Source: Chryseobacterium rhizoplanae (GTDB lineage: Bacteria; Bacteroidota; Bacteroidia; Flavobacteriales; Weeksellaceae). From it: 64,000 bases of DNA. The position numbers were made by a program, and so were the translations under genes. Under the pieces are notes generated by a model, which saw nothing but the letters and a program-made list of their open reading frames with translations, was not told the origin of the DNA and did not search any database. Shown one piece after another: positions 14,933 through 24,454 of this stretch (positions are counted from its first letter, which is position 1; each line of letters opens with the position of its first letter). The stretch covers positions 806,001-870,000 of the forward strand of contig NZ_FXTC01000001.1 of NCBI RefSeq assembly GCF_900182655.1. The letters run 5' to 3'.

Positions 14933-17538
14933 AAAGGATATCCGAACGCGATATTAACAGTAGGTTTAAAAGGCTGGATATATTTGAATCTCCATCGGTC
15001 TCCATCAGGTTTATTCGGGTCATAGATCTTATAAGCAAGATCAATTCTGGCCGTTACATAGGCGATATTAACCCTTAATCCGAATCCACTTCCGATACCT
15101 ACCTGCTTCAGGAACTTATTGAATTTAAACTCATCCCCATATCCGTCATTATAGTTACGAAGACTCCATGTATTTCCTATATCGGTAAATAAAGCTCCCT
15201 CATAAGTCTTATTGAACGGAATTCGGTATTCAATATTGGTGGTCAGCTTCAAATTGTCTGTCATGTAAGTACGTACTCTTTCATCCACCTGAGAATCTGC
15301 AGGACCTAATCCTCCAAATGCTACCCAGGCTCTGATATCGTTGGAACCTCCATTGAAATATGATTTGATGATCGGCATATCCTGAGAATTTCCATACGGT
15401 ATTCCAACCCCGATAAACTGGCGAAGGACCAATGTCTGGTTTCCATTGAATTTGAAATACTTCCTGGCATCAATATCAAATTTTATAAATTGTGCATATG
15501 GAAGTCCGAAAATGGTTTTTTGAGGACCGGTAACAACACCTCCGTCGTTACCCTTTTTATTGAATAAGCTTAAAATATTACCTGCAAGCTCAACTTTCCC
15601 ATTAAAATAAAAGGCATTTGGATATTCTTTTTTCCCGATTTCACTGTATACAAAGTTATAAATCATAGAAGAAATAAGTACATCCTGCGTCTGTCTGTCT
15701 TTGTTCACCAATGTTCCCGTAAATGCCGTTAAAAGATCTCTTCCCTGCTGATCAAGACTCCCACGGTAAGCATCATTCTCAATAATCTTTTTGGAAACCT
15801 CATCTACACTGAGTTTTCCATCTTTATAATCTTGTCCGGTTTGCGCAGTTTCCGGGTTAAACATAAAATAATTTCCGAAAACTTCATCTTTTACCCTTCC
15901 GTCATTCACAAAGTAATCGTAGTAGGCATCTTTATTTTTTGTCAGACTGACCTGAGTATTGAATAAAGTAAGTTTGTGATATACCTGATCATTAACACTT
16001 GCCTGATAGTTCAGCCCCGTATTGAAAATCAACCTTCCCAAACCGATATTGTTCTGTATGGATGCCCCCAACAAAATAGATGAAGTAGGCGTATATCGTT
16101 TAGGAATGAATTTATAATAATTAAAAGGAAGCAAAAGCCTCGGGAAATTCAAAGATGCCTGAGCCGATATTTCATAGGCGGCAACTCTTTTATCAATATC
16201 CTTGGTACTTCTGATAGATCCAAATGTCCCTGAAAGGCTTGTGGAAAGGTTTTCTGCCCCTCTGAAAACATTTCGGGTAGTAAGGTCTACGGAAGGAGAG
16301 ATACCGAGATTCAAGACCTGAGAATAATTGATATCTGTTCCCAGCTTAAATTCGTACTTCGGAAGCGGTTTTAATACATATAATAAATCAACAATACTGT
16401 CGTTAGGTGAAGACATTCCTCCTTGTCTCAGGGAATCTCTTGCCTTAACGATGCTGAAATTGTTCATGGCCAAAAGGTTTCTCTTGGTGACATCAAGTTT
16501 AGTCTGATCAAAAACTTTTTTACTGTCCGGAATAATAGCTCTCCATATAGATGAAAGTTTATATTTGTCATTCATCGTATGGAACCTTATTCTTCTTAAG
16601 CTGTCTTTTTTTGTATTTTTAGGGTAGTCACCAGGCTCATCTACAATGGCAACATCTATATTTCCGAAAGTTGAAATCTTATAAGGTGTATCCAGAGAGT
16701 CTTTATGGATTTCCAGTGTTAAAGGAATCTGCTTTCTGCTTTTAAGAGAATCCGCCACAAAATATACCTCATCATTGGAGGCGTTGAATCTGTAGAAACC
16801 AAACTCTCTCATCAGATCAGTAATTCGGGTTACCTCTCTCTCAAGAACGGTCTGGTCAAGTATCTGCCCGGATCTCACAAGACTTTTGTTCAGATTATAG
16901 TTGTAGTAGCCTTTGATCCCCTGATCCGGAATATTGTAAAAATAATCCTTGATCATGGTAGGATCGTTATGTTTAATAGAATAATTAACGGTTGCTTTTT
17001 TTGAAGCGGAGTCCAGGTTATGTTTAAAAGTTACATCTGCATCCCAATATCCTCTGTAAGTAAGTCTTTTTTTAATAGACTCAGCACTTTTTTCACTTCT
17101 GGTCTGGTCAAGAATTACGGGTGGTGTCCCCCAATTATGCAATAAACGATCGAACAGCAAACTTTTTCCGACACTGCTTTTCATATCATATTTAAGGAAT
17201 AAAGAGTCTCTCAGCTTCTGATTTCTCATCTCACCGGGATAGGTCATGTATTCATTAAGTATCGTATCATATTTCGGATCAGCCATATTGTACAGAAGAA
17301 GACTTAATGGCATGAAAAGGAATTGCTTTTTATTGGGCTTTTGCTGAATATAATCTTTCAGTTCCTCATCGAAAAATTCTTTCTTATCCTCGAATCCTAA
17401 TGTGTTCTTGGTAAGCAGATATTCGCCTTCAGGAACTTTTTTTGTTGTACTACAAGCATAAAGGAGACCAACAAATGTTGCAAATGAGATAATTTTATAA
17501 TATTTTTGAGGAGAATTCTTATAATGCTTACAGCTCAT
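14929..17538 (-). CDS. tamL: TamL-like lipidated Omp85 outer-membrane assembly protein
   Basis: An 869-residue protein. A lipoprotein signal with C29 (GLLYACSTTKK) is followed by POTRA-like regions (about residues 150-400) and a C-terminal Omp85/BamA-type 16-strand barrel, including the RAW-VAFGG-GP stretch near residue 740 and a terminal aromatic GYPF. Lipidated TamA homologues called TamL are typical of Bacteroidota and act with TamB in outer-membrane protein insertion. No tamB lies in the window. The start codon lies inside the first codons of the divergent methyltransferase gene. Confidence 0.85.
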   Translation of the reverse strand: MSCKHYKNSPQKYYKIISFATFVGLLYACSTTKKVPEGEYLLTKNTLGFEDKKEFFDEELKDYIQQKPNKKQFLFMPLSLLLYNMADPKYDTILNEYMTYPGEMRNQKLRDSLFLKYDMKSSVGKSLLFDRLLHNWGTPPVILDQTRSEKSAESIKKRLTYRGYWDADVTFKHNLDSASKKATVNYSIKHNDPTMIKDYFYNIPDQGIKGYYNYNLNKSLVRSGQILDQTVLEREVTRITDLMREFGFYRFNASNDEVYFVADSLKSRKQIPLTLEIHKDSLDTPYKISTFGNIDVAIVDEPGDYPKNTKKDSLRRIRFHTMNDKYKLSSIWRAIIPDSKKVFDQTKLDVTKRNLLAMNNFSIVKARDSLRQGGMSSPNDSIVDLLYVLKPLPKYEFKLGTDINYSQVLNLGISPSVDLTTRNVFRGAENLSTSLSGTFGSIRSTKDIDKRVAAYEISAQASLNFPRLLLPFNYYKFIPKRYTPTSSILLGASIQNNIGLGRLIFNTGLNYQASVNDQVYHKLTLFNTQVSLTKNKDAYYDYFVNDGRVKDEVFGNYFMFNPETAQTGQDYKDGKLSVDEVSKKIIENDAYRGSLDQQGRDLLTAFTGTLVNKDRQTQDVLISSMIYNFVYSEIGKKEYPNAFYFNGKVELAGNILSLFNKKGNDGGVVTGPQKTIFGLPYAQFIKFDIDARKYFKFNGNQTLVLRQFIGVGIPYGNSQDMPIIKSYFNGGSNDIRAWVAFGGLGPADSQVDERVRTYMTDNLKLTTNIEYRIPFNKTYEGALFTDIGNTWSLRNYNDGYGDEFKFNKFLKQVGIGSGFGLRVNIAYVTARIDLAYKIYDPNKPDGDRWRFKYIQPFKPTVNIAFGYPF
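17478..17508 (+). promoter_or_regulatory. promoter of the TrmH-family methyltransferase gene
   Basis: TTG (17478-17480), 20-bp spacer, then TATTTTTG (17501-17508), a full match to TAnnTTTG. It is followed by AGGAG (17509-17513) and the ATG at 17524. It lies entirely within the 5' part of tamL. Confidence 0.65.
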
Positions 17539-18249
17539 ACAATAAAAGTTTTACAATCTTTAGATAAAAAGAAGTTCAGACAAAAATACAATTTGTTTTT
17601 GGTTGAAGGTAATAAAATCATTTGTGAACTTTCTAATTCTAACTTTAAAGTTAAAGAAATATTTTCAACCGATCCACAAAAATTGGACCGTACTGATATT
17701 CCCGTTATCCATATCTCTGAAAATGAATTAAAAAAAATCAGTTTTCTTAAAACGCCGAAAGATTCCGTAGCGGTATGTTATCTTGCAGAGGAAGAAAAGT
17801 TGGCGGATAAGAATATACAGCTGGTTTTGGATGGAATACAGGATCCCGGAAATTTAGGAACGATTATACGACTGGCAGACTGGTTCGGAATAGAACAGAT
17901 TATCTGCAGTGAAGATACCGTGGATGTCTACAATCCGAAAGTGATTCAGGCTACTATGGGCTCTTTTACCAGAGTTAATGTGGTATACACTGATCTAGTG
18001 GAATATCTTTCTGCAACAAAAAATATAAATATCGGAACCGATATGGAAGGGGAGAACATCTACACGTTTGATAAACCTGAAAAAATCAATCTGATCTTAG
18101 GAAATGAAGGAAACGGAATGAGACCGGAAACTGAAAAGCTTTTACAAAAAAGTATCAGTATTCCGAGATTTGGAAAATCCCAGTCTACAGAAAGCCTGAA
18201 TGTTTCCATGGCTGCCGGGATTATTTTAGGACAGTTATTTTCAAAATAA
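17524..18249 (+). CDS. TrmH/SpoU-family RNA 2'-O-methyltransferase
   Basis: A 241-residue protein starting at MLTAHTIKVLQSL; the upstream ATG at 17506 overlaps the -7 promoter element, so it is less likely. An N-terminal substrate-binding domain (about 1-90) precedes the SPOUT knot domain with motif 1 NLGTIIRLADWFG, motif 2 LILGNEGNGMR and motif 3 SLNVSMAAGIILG. It probably methylates 23S rRNA ribose (RlmB-like), though the exact site is not decidable from the sequence. It is divergent from tamL with a 15-bp 5' overlap. Confidence 0.88.
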   Translation: MLTAHTIKVLQSLDKKKFRQKYNLFLVEGNKIICELSNSNFKVKEIFSTDPQKLDRTDIPVIHISENELKKISFLKTPKDSVAVCYLAEEEKLADKNIQLVLDGIQDPGNLGTIIRLADWFGIEQIICSEDTVDVYNPKVIQATMGSFTRVNVVYTDLVEYLSATKNINIGTDMEGENIYTFDKPEKINLILGNEGNGMRPETEKLLQKSISIPRFGKSQSTESLNVSMAAGIILGQLFSK

Positions 18250-18257
18250 GATTTAGA

Positions 18258-18314
18258 AATTAGGGCCCAGGAAGTGAAAATGTAAAACTATTTTCTCAAT
18301 CCTAAGCCCTAATT
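18258..18314. repeat. inverted repeat with long loop
   Basis: AATTAGGGC (18258-18266) and GCCCTAATT (18306-18314) lie between the convergent methyltransferase and 166-residue genes. There is no T-tract, so it is more like an interspersed dyad than a standard terminator. Confidence 0.5.
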
Positions 18315-18316
18315 CC

Positions 18317-18817
18317 TTAAATCAGTTGTTCCATACTGGAAACACTTTTATTTTTCTGATATACTTCCATCTTTTTTCTGACATACTTCAATGCTATAGG
18401 CGCAAGGTAGATCAATGCAGCACCAATCAGCTTTTTCTTCCAGTTGGAGCTTTTCATGTTCTTTTTGGCGTAATTTCCTACAATAGCGGTAACTCCCAGT
18501 TTAACAAGGCTGTCTGTAATATTACCACCTTTGAAAGCGGAGCTTGCGATTCCTACAGCGGTATTTTTGTTAATCAGCAAATCTTTTACTTCTGAGGTAA
18601 GCTGCTTGGCAATGACATCCTTTCTGAGAACTACTTTTTCATCACCGTCTTCATCTATCTTCTCCTGAAGGTACTGGTCACTTAATCCGTTGGTAAATGC
18701 ACTCAGGCTTTCCTTCGTATTTTTGAAGGTAAGAAGATTCTCCAGATCACTTATTTCACCTTGAAGCAGTTTTTTCTTTCTTCTTAATTCTTCTATGCTC
18801 TCGTATTTTCTGCCCAT
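18317..18817 (-). CDS. hypothetical protein of the YtxH/holin cluster
   Basis: A 166-residue protein with an N-terminal charged coiled-coil-like region (about 1-60) and a moderately hydrophobic segment near residues 130-145. No family was recognised with confidence. It ends a three-gene minus-strand set with a holin-like gene (3 bp gap) and a YtxH gene, so it may be an envelope-stress or membrane-associated protein. Confidence 0.65.
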   Translation of the reverse strand: MGRKYESIEELRRKKKLLQGEISDLENLLTFKNTKESLSAFTNGLSDQYLQEKIDEDGDEKVVLRKDVIAKQLTSEVKDLLINKNTAVGIASSAFKGGNITDSLVKLGVTAIVGNYAKKNMKSSNWKKKLIGAALIYLAPIALKYVRKKMEVYQKNKSVSSMEQLI

Positions 18818-18820
18818 AGT

Positions 18821-19129
18821 TTAATGATTTAAAAATTTAATAACCTGATCTGCAACAGTATTTACGATCTTAGTTTTAAAGGCAACGACGAATGCCATTA
18901 CCAGTGCATAGAATGCAGCAACAATTAAGAATCCGTAAGAGTAATTATCCAGTGCCTTTCCGATAAGGAAAGCGATTCCAAAATTGAAAAGGATAATAAA
19001 AAAAGCAAAAGCAACAAGCAGTACTACAAAGTAAGTAATGAGCCCGGCAGAAAGAGACGACTTTTCAGTTGCTTCAATTTTCAGAAGATCTATTCTCTTG
19101 GAGGCGTATTCTTTAATAGTTTCTATCAT
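18821..19129 (-). CDS. phage-holin-superfamily-III-like membrane protein
   Basis: A 102-residue protein with a short amphipathic N-terminus and two hydrophobic helices (about residues 28-54 and 62-86). This layout matches the small DUF1469/holin-III-like proteins that are common chromosomal genes and do not imply a prophage. It is directly followed by the 166-residue gene. Confidence 0.75.
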   Translation of the reverse strand: MIETIKEYASKRIDLLKIEATEKSSLSAGLITYFVVLLVAFAFFIILFNFGIAFLIGKALDNYSYGFLIVAAFYALVMAFVVAFKTKIVNTVADQVIKFLNH

Positions 19130-19152
19130 TGTTTTTTTTTAAAGTTACAAAA

Positions 19153-19180
19153 AAAGGAACTTTTGCACAAAAGTTCCTTT
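19153..19180. terminator. hairpin between the YtxH and holin-like genes
   Basis: AAAGGAACTTTT and AAAAGTTCCTTT form a perfect stem around a GCAC loop, with A/T-rich flanks. It could end the YtxH transcript or reduce read-through into the next two genes. Confidence 0.75.
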
Positions 19181-19208
19181 CTGTAATTTACTTAAAAAGA
19201 TAAATTAC

Positions 19209-19559
19209 TTATTTTTTTAGATCGTTCAGTTCCGCTTCTACATCTTTTGCCAAATCTGCAGTTTTAGAAACAATCTGATCTTTATATTTGTCATATCCGT
19301 CTTTCACAGTATGTGCTACGCTGCTTGCCGTTTCTTTGAAAGTAGAAGAAATATTGCCATATTGGTCTTTTACTTTTTCAGAAACCTCTCCGTATTTATT
19401 TTTAGCCTGATCTTTAAGATCATTTGCTTTATCCTTAATTTTTTTTCTGGTTTCTTTACCTTCTTCCGGTGCATATAGCATTCCTAAGATTACACCTGCC
19501 GCAGCACCTGCAAGAAGTCCTGCCAATATACCTGCTGTATTATTTCCTTTTCTAGACAT
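19209..19559 (-). CDS. YtxH-domain protein
   Basis: A 116-residue protein. A glycine/alanine-rich membrane helix (about residues 9-28, GILAGLLAGAAAGVILGMLYAPEEG) is followed by a long charged helical tail rich in KDK/KDQ. This is the typical layout of YtxH proteins, small membrane-tethered proteins linked to stress responses. It is first of the three-gene envelope set. Confidence 0.88.
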   Translation of the reverse strand: MSRKGNNTAGILAGLLAGAAAGVILGMLYAPEEGKETRKKIKDKANDLKDQAKNKYGEVSEKVKDQYGNISSTFKETASSVAHTVKDGYDKYKDQIVSKTADLAKDVEAELNDLKK

Positions 19560-19654
19560 TTTAAGTTTTTTAATAATTAATAATAGATTAGTTTTTACAG
19601 TAATAAAACTTACAATTTGTATACCAAAGGAGGCTGGAAGCCTATTAAAAATTG

Positions 19655-20329
19655 TTAAATCTTTTCGATGTGAGATAAAATAAGCTCTATAGTTTCTTCT
19701 TTGGTCAGTTCCGAATTATCAATAACGGTAGCGTCGTCAGCCTGCTTCAAAGGGGCTATTTCACGCTCGCTGTCTATCTTATCACGTTCTATAAGGTTCT
19801 GTTTTACCTGTTCTTTATCTGCTTCAATTCCTAAGCCTTGCAGTTCCAGGAACCTTCTGTTGGTTCTTTCGTCAATGCTGGCAGTAAGAAAGAATTTGTA
19901 GTCTGCATTTGGCAGAACTACTGTCCCAATGTCACGTCCGTCCATAATGACACCTCCTTTTTCTGCCAAAGTGCGCTGTGACTGCAGTAAAAAGTCTCTT
20001 ACTTCTTTCTGTTTGGCCACAAGGCTTACATTGTCAGATACTATATTGGTACGGATTTCTTTAGAGATATCCGTGTCATTAAGGAAAAGAATAAGTGTTC
20101 CGTTGTTGTTTTTAAACTCAAGGCTGATCTGGTCTAAAGAAGAGAATAACGTATTCAGATCAATTCCTCCATTTTGGTCCAGACAGTGCTGCAATGCATA
20201 CCAGGTAACTCCTCGGTAGAGGGCTCCTGTGTCCATATGAATAAGTCCCAGTTTATCTGCAATGATTTTAGAGATAGAACTTTTTCCGGTAGACGAGTAC
20301 CCATCGATAGCAATTACAGGTTTTTTCAT
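19655..20329 (-). CDS. cmk: cytidylate kinase
   Basis: A 224-residue enzyme phosphorylating CMP and dCMP. The P-loop is GYSSTGKSS (residues 9-17), the NMP-binding region includes HMDTGALYRGVTW, and MDGRDIGTVVLPNADYKFFL is the CoreBinding/LID area. Length and motifs are normal. It lies downstream of porQ on the same strand. Confidence 0.96.
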   Translation of the reverse strand: MKKPVIAIDGYSSTGKSSISKIIADKLGLIHMDTGALYRGVTWYALQHCLDQNGGIDLNTLFSSLDQISLEFKNNNGTLILFLNDTDISKEIRTNIVSDNVSLVAKQKEVRDFLLQSQRTLAEKGGVIMDGRDIGTVVLPNADYKFFLTASIDERTNRRFLELQGLGIEADKEQVKQNLIERDKIDSEREIAPLKQADDATVIDNSELTKEETIELILSHIEKI

Positions 20330-20413
20330 ACTGCAAATTTCAAGATTTTTTCTTAAAAATCAAGAGGAAGTAAGAAAAATTCAGAATAATTAAGAAAATT
20401 TAAGCCGGAAAGA

Positions 20414-21406
20414 TTACTCTCCTCTGTGGCTTGAAAGGTCCATGGAAATTCCTATCTGATTGACATTGGAAGAGTTGTGATATCTTACATGTGCATAATC
20501 TATACGGAATCTGGAAACTTTTACTCCAAATCCTGCAGAAAGTCCTGAGAAGTTTCTCTGATCTGCAACTGCCAGTTCATTTCCTCTTTTTACATTATAT
20601 CCCAATCGGATATTGAAATTCTTTTCCGGAAACAATTCAGCTCCCAATGAAAAGTGGTCTGCAATTTTTCTGCCGGCATTCACTTTCTGTCCGTCCAGGT
20701 TATATTCTGAAGAAATATCGAACTTCTGAAGATCATGCGCTGTAATGGTAATCGCAAGAGGGAAGTTCTTGATGATTTTGGTATACCCAAGATCAATTCT
20801 AAAAGGAAGATTTTCTCTTGTTCCATTGAATGACTTCAATTGGAAACCAAAATTTCTCATCACTAAAGAAAGTACTTCTTTGTTCTTTTTATTATGATAG
20901 GTAACTCCCGCTGTTCCTGAAATTGCGGAAGAAGTATAGTTGTCAATTTTTGAGGTAACGAAATTAAGTCCTCCACCAATCGTCCAGTCTTCTTCAAACT
21001 GGTAAGCATAGCCTGCGCCAATGGCTACATCCGAAGCTTTGAACTCTCCGTTTTCAAAACCGCTTTCATCCGTTCTCGGCGTACTTCCATAGCTCATATA
21101 CCTGGCATTGATGGTAGCCATATGGCCATTTTCAAAGTCTTTGGCATAAGCAATAGTTCCGTATTTTGAATCGGCAAGATAAGCTGTTGCGTTTACAGAA
21201 AGCTGTTTGTCAGAATCTCTATTTAACAGGGCAGGGTTTGCAATAGCAAAGGAAACATCATAATCTCTTATCGAAATTGCATCGCCACCCAAAGCAGCCT
21301 GTCTTGCAGATACAGGTACATTTAAGAACGGATAAACATTTGTTCCTGTTTGCGCATAAGAAACAATTCCTGATAGAAATAATGAAAAAATGATAATTTT
21401 CTTCAA
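20414..21406 (-). CDS. porQ: type IX secretion system protein PorQ
   Basis: A 330-residue outer-membrane beta-barrel protein. The signal peptide is MKKIIIFSLFLSGIVSYAQ; the start of the mature part contains FLNVPVSARQAALGGDAIS, a typical PorQ/PorV-like N-terminus. PorQ takes part in the type IX secretion attachment complex. Its neighbourhood with cmk agrees with other flavobacteria. Only this T9SS component is in the window. Confidence 0.88.
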   Translation of the reverse strand: MKKIIIFSLFLSGIVSYAQTGTNVYPFLNVPVSARQAALGGDAISIRDYDVSFAIANPALLNRDSDKQLSVNATAYLADSKYGTIAYAKDFENGHMATINARYMSYGSTPRTDESGFENGEFKASDVAIGAGYAYQFEEDWTIGGGLNFVTSKIDNYTSSAISGTAGVTYHNKKNKEVLSLVMRNFGFQLKSFNGTRENLPFRIDLGYTKIIKNFPLAITITAHDLQKFDISSEYNLDGQKVNAGRKIADHFSLGAELFPEKNFNIRLGYNVKRGNELAVADQRNFSGLSAGFGVKVSRFRIDYAHVRYHNSSNVNQIGISMDLSSHRGE

Positions 21407-21510
21407 CTCAATTTATAATTAATGCAAAAATAATCCTTTTTCGTACTTTTCAAAATATTTCTTACATTATTTCTATTTAATATTTTTCTTTTATCAAAAT
21501 TTTTAATGAT

Positions 21511-21518
21511 TATATTTG
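21511..21518 (+). promoter_or_regulatory. -7 element of the pyrH promoter
   Basis: TATATTTG, a full match to TAnnTTTG, 54 bp before the pyrH start codon. No clear -33 TTG was seen. Confidence 0.5.
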
Positions 21519-21569
21519 CAAAAGCAAAATCGGGGTAGACCCACACTAATAAAAAGTTACTAAAAATAA

Positions 21570-22280
<711 letters not shown>

Positions 22281-22303
22281 TCAATTTTAGTAAGACAATA
22301 TAA

Positions 22304-22338
22304 AAAACACCTGCCACGATTATCGTGACAGGTGTTTT
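22304..22338 (+). terminator. pyrH terminator
   Basis: AAAACACCTG and CAGGTGTTTT, with the inner pair CACGAT/ATCGTG, form a long stem, followed by GTTTTT. The A-rich left flank may let it also serve the convergent lipase gene. Confidence 0.88.
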
Positions 22339-22360
22339 GTTTTTATAGCAGTTTTAATGT

Positions 22361-23719
22361 CTATTTATCTGCTTCAATATTTTGCGTGGCATTTTCCTTT
22401 TCAACCAGAGTGTAGTGGGAGAAAACCCATTCAATGATTTGATTTATTATTTTCATGATCATCTCAAACTCGGTGACAGCAGTTACTCCCGGAACCAGTT
22501 TCACAACGTCCGGTTTGGGCAATGGCTTTGGTAGAATAAGACCAGTCACCTGAGGATCAGATCCGGTTGCAGTAATGCCATTATACATACCCACATGTTG
22601 TACTGATAACTGAAGCATATAATCCTGCAAGGTTGCCGGAGGTGTTTTGATGCTGATTGAGGAGCTGCTTGAGTGCTGCAGCTGACCCGGAAGCGATTGA
22701 TTTTGTATCCTTGTATAGCTGGCTCCTGATTTTGAAGAATCATCAATAGCCATTTTCTGTAAAGCTTTTAATATGGAAGCCGTCATATTGGTAGTGGCCT
22801 GTCCATATATAGTTGCAATTTTTTCCAGTTCTGATACCGGCCATGCATGAGGCACAACATCCAGATCATTCCAGTGCATGGTATTCCAGCTTTGGTAAGT
22901 GCCTGATTGTTGCTGCCATCCTGGTGGCAATGGCGGGAATTTACTGTTGAACAGGCTGGCAAATGCTGCCTCACCCGGAGTTGGTCCGGCGGTAGGATAT
23001 ACAAGTGTTACACCGAAAGCATTCAGATCTTTATTTTCTTTCAGATAAAGAGCAAGGGTAGGCGATAATGCTCCGGCAAGACTGTGTCCGCAAAATATAA
23101 TAGCTGTGCCCGGTTCCGGATGTAAGTCTGCAAGAAACTGCTGCAGTGTAGTTTTAGGCGAAGCAGCAGAATCAGGGCTTTCAAGTCCGAGAAGGATGCT
23201 TACACCGGTAGCGGTACCTTTTGAAATATAAGGATCAGTACCATTATAAGGTGATGGAGCAAAACTGGAAGGATTATAAGTCGTCCAGTTTACCACTTCT
23301 GAAACTGAGAAATCTTCTGTTTCCCAATCGTAAAGGGATGATGGATTGGTTGCTGCAATAGCTACAACATAAGCAGGCAATGTAGGACCGCCCGGAAATG
23401 CAACAGCGTCACATTTAACTACGTATAATGCATTATCTGCAACTCCTGTAGGAATACCCATTTCATTTTTTTCTTCGATCAGGGCAGGTCCCCAGACAAG
23501 ATCCCAGCTTCCTAATTCCGATAGAACTGAAGGATTAGCTGTGGAAGGTGTTTTCTGATCCATTATTTTAACCGGAGGAACATTGTTAAAATAATAGGAT
23601 AAATCATATTGAAGCTGTTGCTGTAGCTGAATACCAAAACCGTTGTAGCCTCCTGCGCGGTTGGCAAGACCTGCCATACCAAATACTTGTTGATAGGCAT
23701 CTAAAGATGGATTTGTCAT
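22361..23719 (-). CDS. lipase-like alpha/beta-hydrolase (class 3 lipase type)
   Basis: A 452-residue protein with the nucleophile elbow GHSLAG (S213), a possible acid D287 in NDLDVVPHAWP and a possible histidine H375 in VQHVGMYNG. Fold and motif resemble lipase class 3 hydrolases. No signal peptide is visible, which is unusual for a lipase. Its G+C is visibly higher than that of the AT-rich genes after it. It lies in the accessory block between pyrH and frr. Substrate unknown; a role in interbacterial attack is possible but unsupported. Confidence 0.72.
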   Translation of the reverse strand: MTNPSLDAYQQVFGMAGLANRAGGYNGFGIQLQQQLQYDLSYYFNNVPPVKIMDQKTPSTANPSVLSELGSWDLVWGPALIEEKNEMGIPTGVADNALYVVKCDAVAFPGGPTLPAYVVAIAATNPSSLYDWETEDFSVSEVVNWTTYNPSSFAPSPYNGTDPYISKGTATGVSILLGLESPDSAASPKTTLQQFLADLHPEPGTAIIFCGHSLAGALSPTLALYLKENKDLNAFGVTLVYPTAGPTPGEAAFASLFNSKFPPLPPGWQQQSGTYQSWNTMHWNDLDVVPHAWPVSELEKIATIYGQATTNMTASILKALQKMAIDDSSKSGASYTRIQNQSLPGQLQHSSSSSISIKTPPATLQDYMLQLSVQHVGMYNGITATGSDPQVTGLILPKPLPKPDVVKLVPGVTAVTEFEMIMKIINQIIEWVFSHYTLVEKENATQNIEADK

Positions 23720-23924
23720 AATGTGATTGGTTTAAATTAGTTTATAATTGTTCGCTTATGAAAAATGTCTTTTCTAAGACTTTTCTTTTTTCATGGCAAG
23801 TCTTCAACTTAAAAACCTGCCAAAGTTTCGTTTAAAAGAACAGAGTAAAGGAAGCTAGAAAAAATGATATCACACTAAGTAGAAATAACCAAAATGTCTC
23901 ATAGGTATTTGTACCTGAAGTTTT

Positions 23925-24131
23925 TTGCTTGAAGTTGGATTTTTAGGGAAAAAACAAGTTTCTTGTTTCAAAGAGAAGGCAAGTGCACAAATCTATGTTG
24001 GAAATCAGCCATTATTCAGTCAAAAGGCCACAATGGAGAAAGCAAGAATAAAGGATGTGGATAAGATGCAAAAGGAAATCAAGAAAGAAATGCCAGCTTC
24101 TACAAAAGAAATTGTGAAAAATTATGTATAA
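23925..24131 (+). pseudogene. uncertain small reading frame, possible gene remnant
   Basis: Up to 68 residues if a TTG start is used, or 32 residues from the ATG at 24034. The ATG part (MEKARIKDVDKMQKEIKKE) looks helical and charged. No family was recognised and no promoter is visible. The region 23720-24203 otherwise holds nothing I can support. Probably leftover accessory DNA. Confidence 0.3.
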
Positions 24132-24203
24132 CTATTTGTGGTTCAAAAGTAAATCACTATATTAGAGATAATGGTGCTTTTGCCATAACTAAAAAACTCT
24201 AAT

Positions 24204-24395
24204 ATGGAGCAGATTATTTATGATCACATAACCAAAGTGATCGAGGCAGAGGGAAGAGAGAGTTTTCCCTATGAGGAAATGGCTAAATTGTTTGGTGTAA
24301 AGTCACAGCAATACTAACAATTATCGAAGAAAGCTGGAGGGTATAATTTGAGTTCGCTTATAGCGAAACAGACAAGATTCTTCAATAAGATTTAA
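24204..24395 (+). pseudogene. small gene interrupted by an in-frame stop
   Basis: An ATG frame reads MEQIIYDHITKVIEAEG then FPYEEMAKLFGVKSQQY, hits TAA at 24315-24317, and continues in the same frame with protein-like sequence (QLSKKAGGYNLSSL) to a stop at 24393-24395. The same-frame continuation suggests a 63-residue helical, perhaps DNA-binding, protein broken by a nonsense change. It is followed directly by a terminator hairpin. Confidence 0.45.
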
Positions 24396-24402
24396 GTTTA
24401 AT

Positions 24403-24430
24403 AGCCTTCTCTTTGAGAGGGCTTTTTGTT
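24403..24430 (+). terminator. terminator hairpin directly before the cassette promoter
   Basis: AGCCTTCTC and GAGAGGGCT pair (one G-T) around a TTT loop and are followed by TTTTTGTT. The T-tract runs into the next promoter's -7 element. Confidence 0.75.
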
Positions 24431-24437
24431 ATATTTG
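24430..24437 (+). promoter_or_regulatory. -7 element of the coiled-coil membrane gene
   Basis: TATATTTG, a match to TAnnTTTG, 17 bp before the ATG at 24455. The surrounding block is nearly repeated before the next gene. Confidence 0.6.
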
Positions 24438-24454
24438 TGGAAAACTAATCTTGC

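Noticed and set aside
18821..19129. Holin-like gene as a sign of a prophage
   Set aside because: No other phage genes lie nearby, and this small holin-like family is a common chromosomal gene beside YtxH.
24407..24448. The repeated block at 24407 and 25449 as a CRISPR or att site
   Set aside because: Only two copies, about 1 kb apart, each placed exactly as a promoter before an ATG; no spacers and no integrase.
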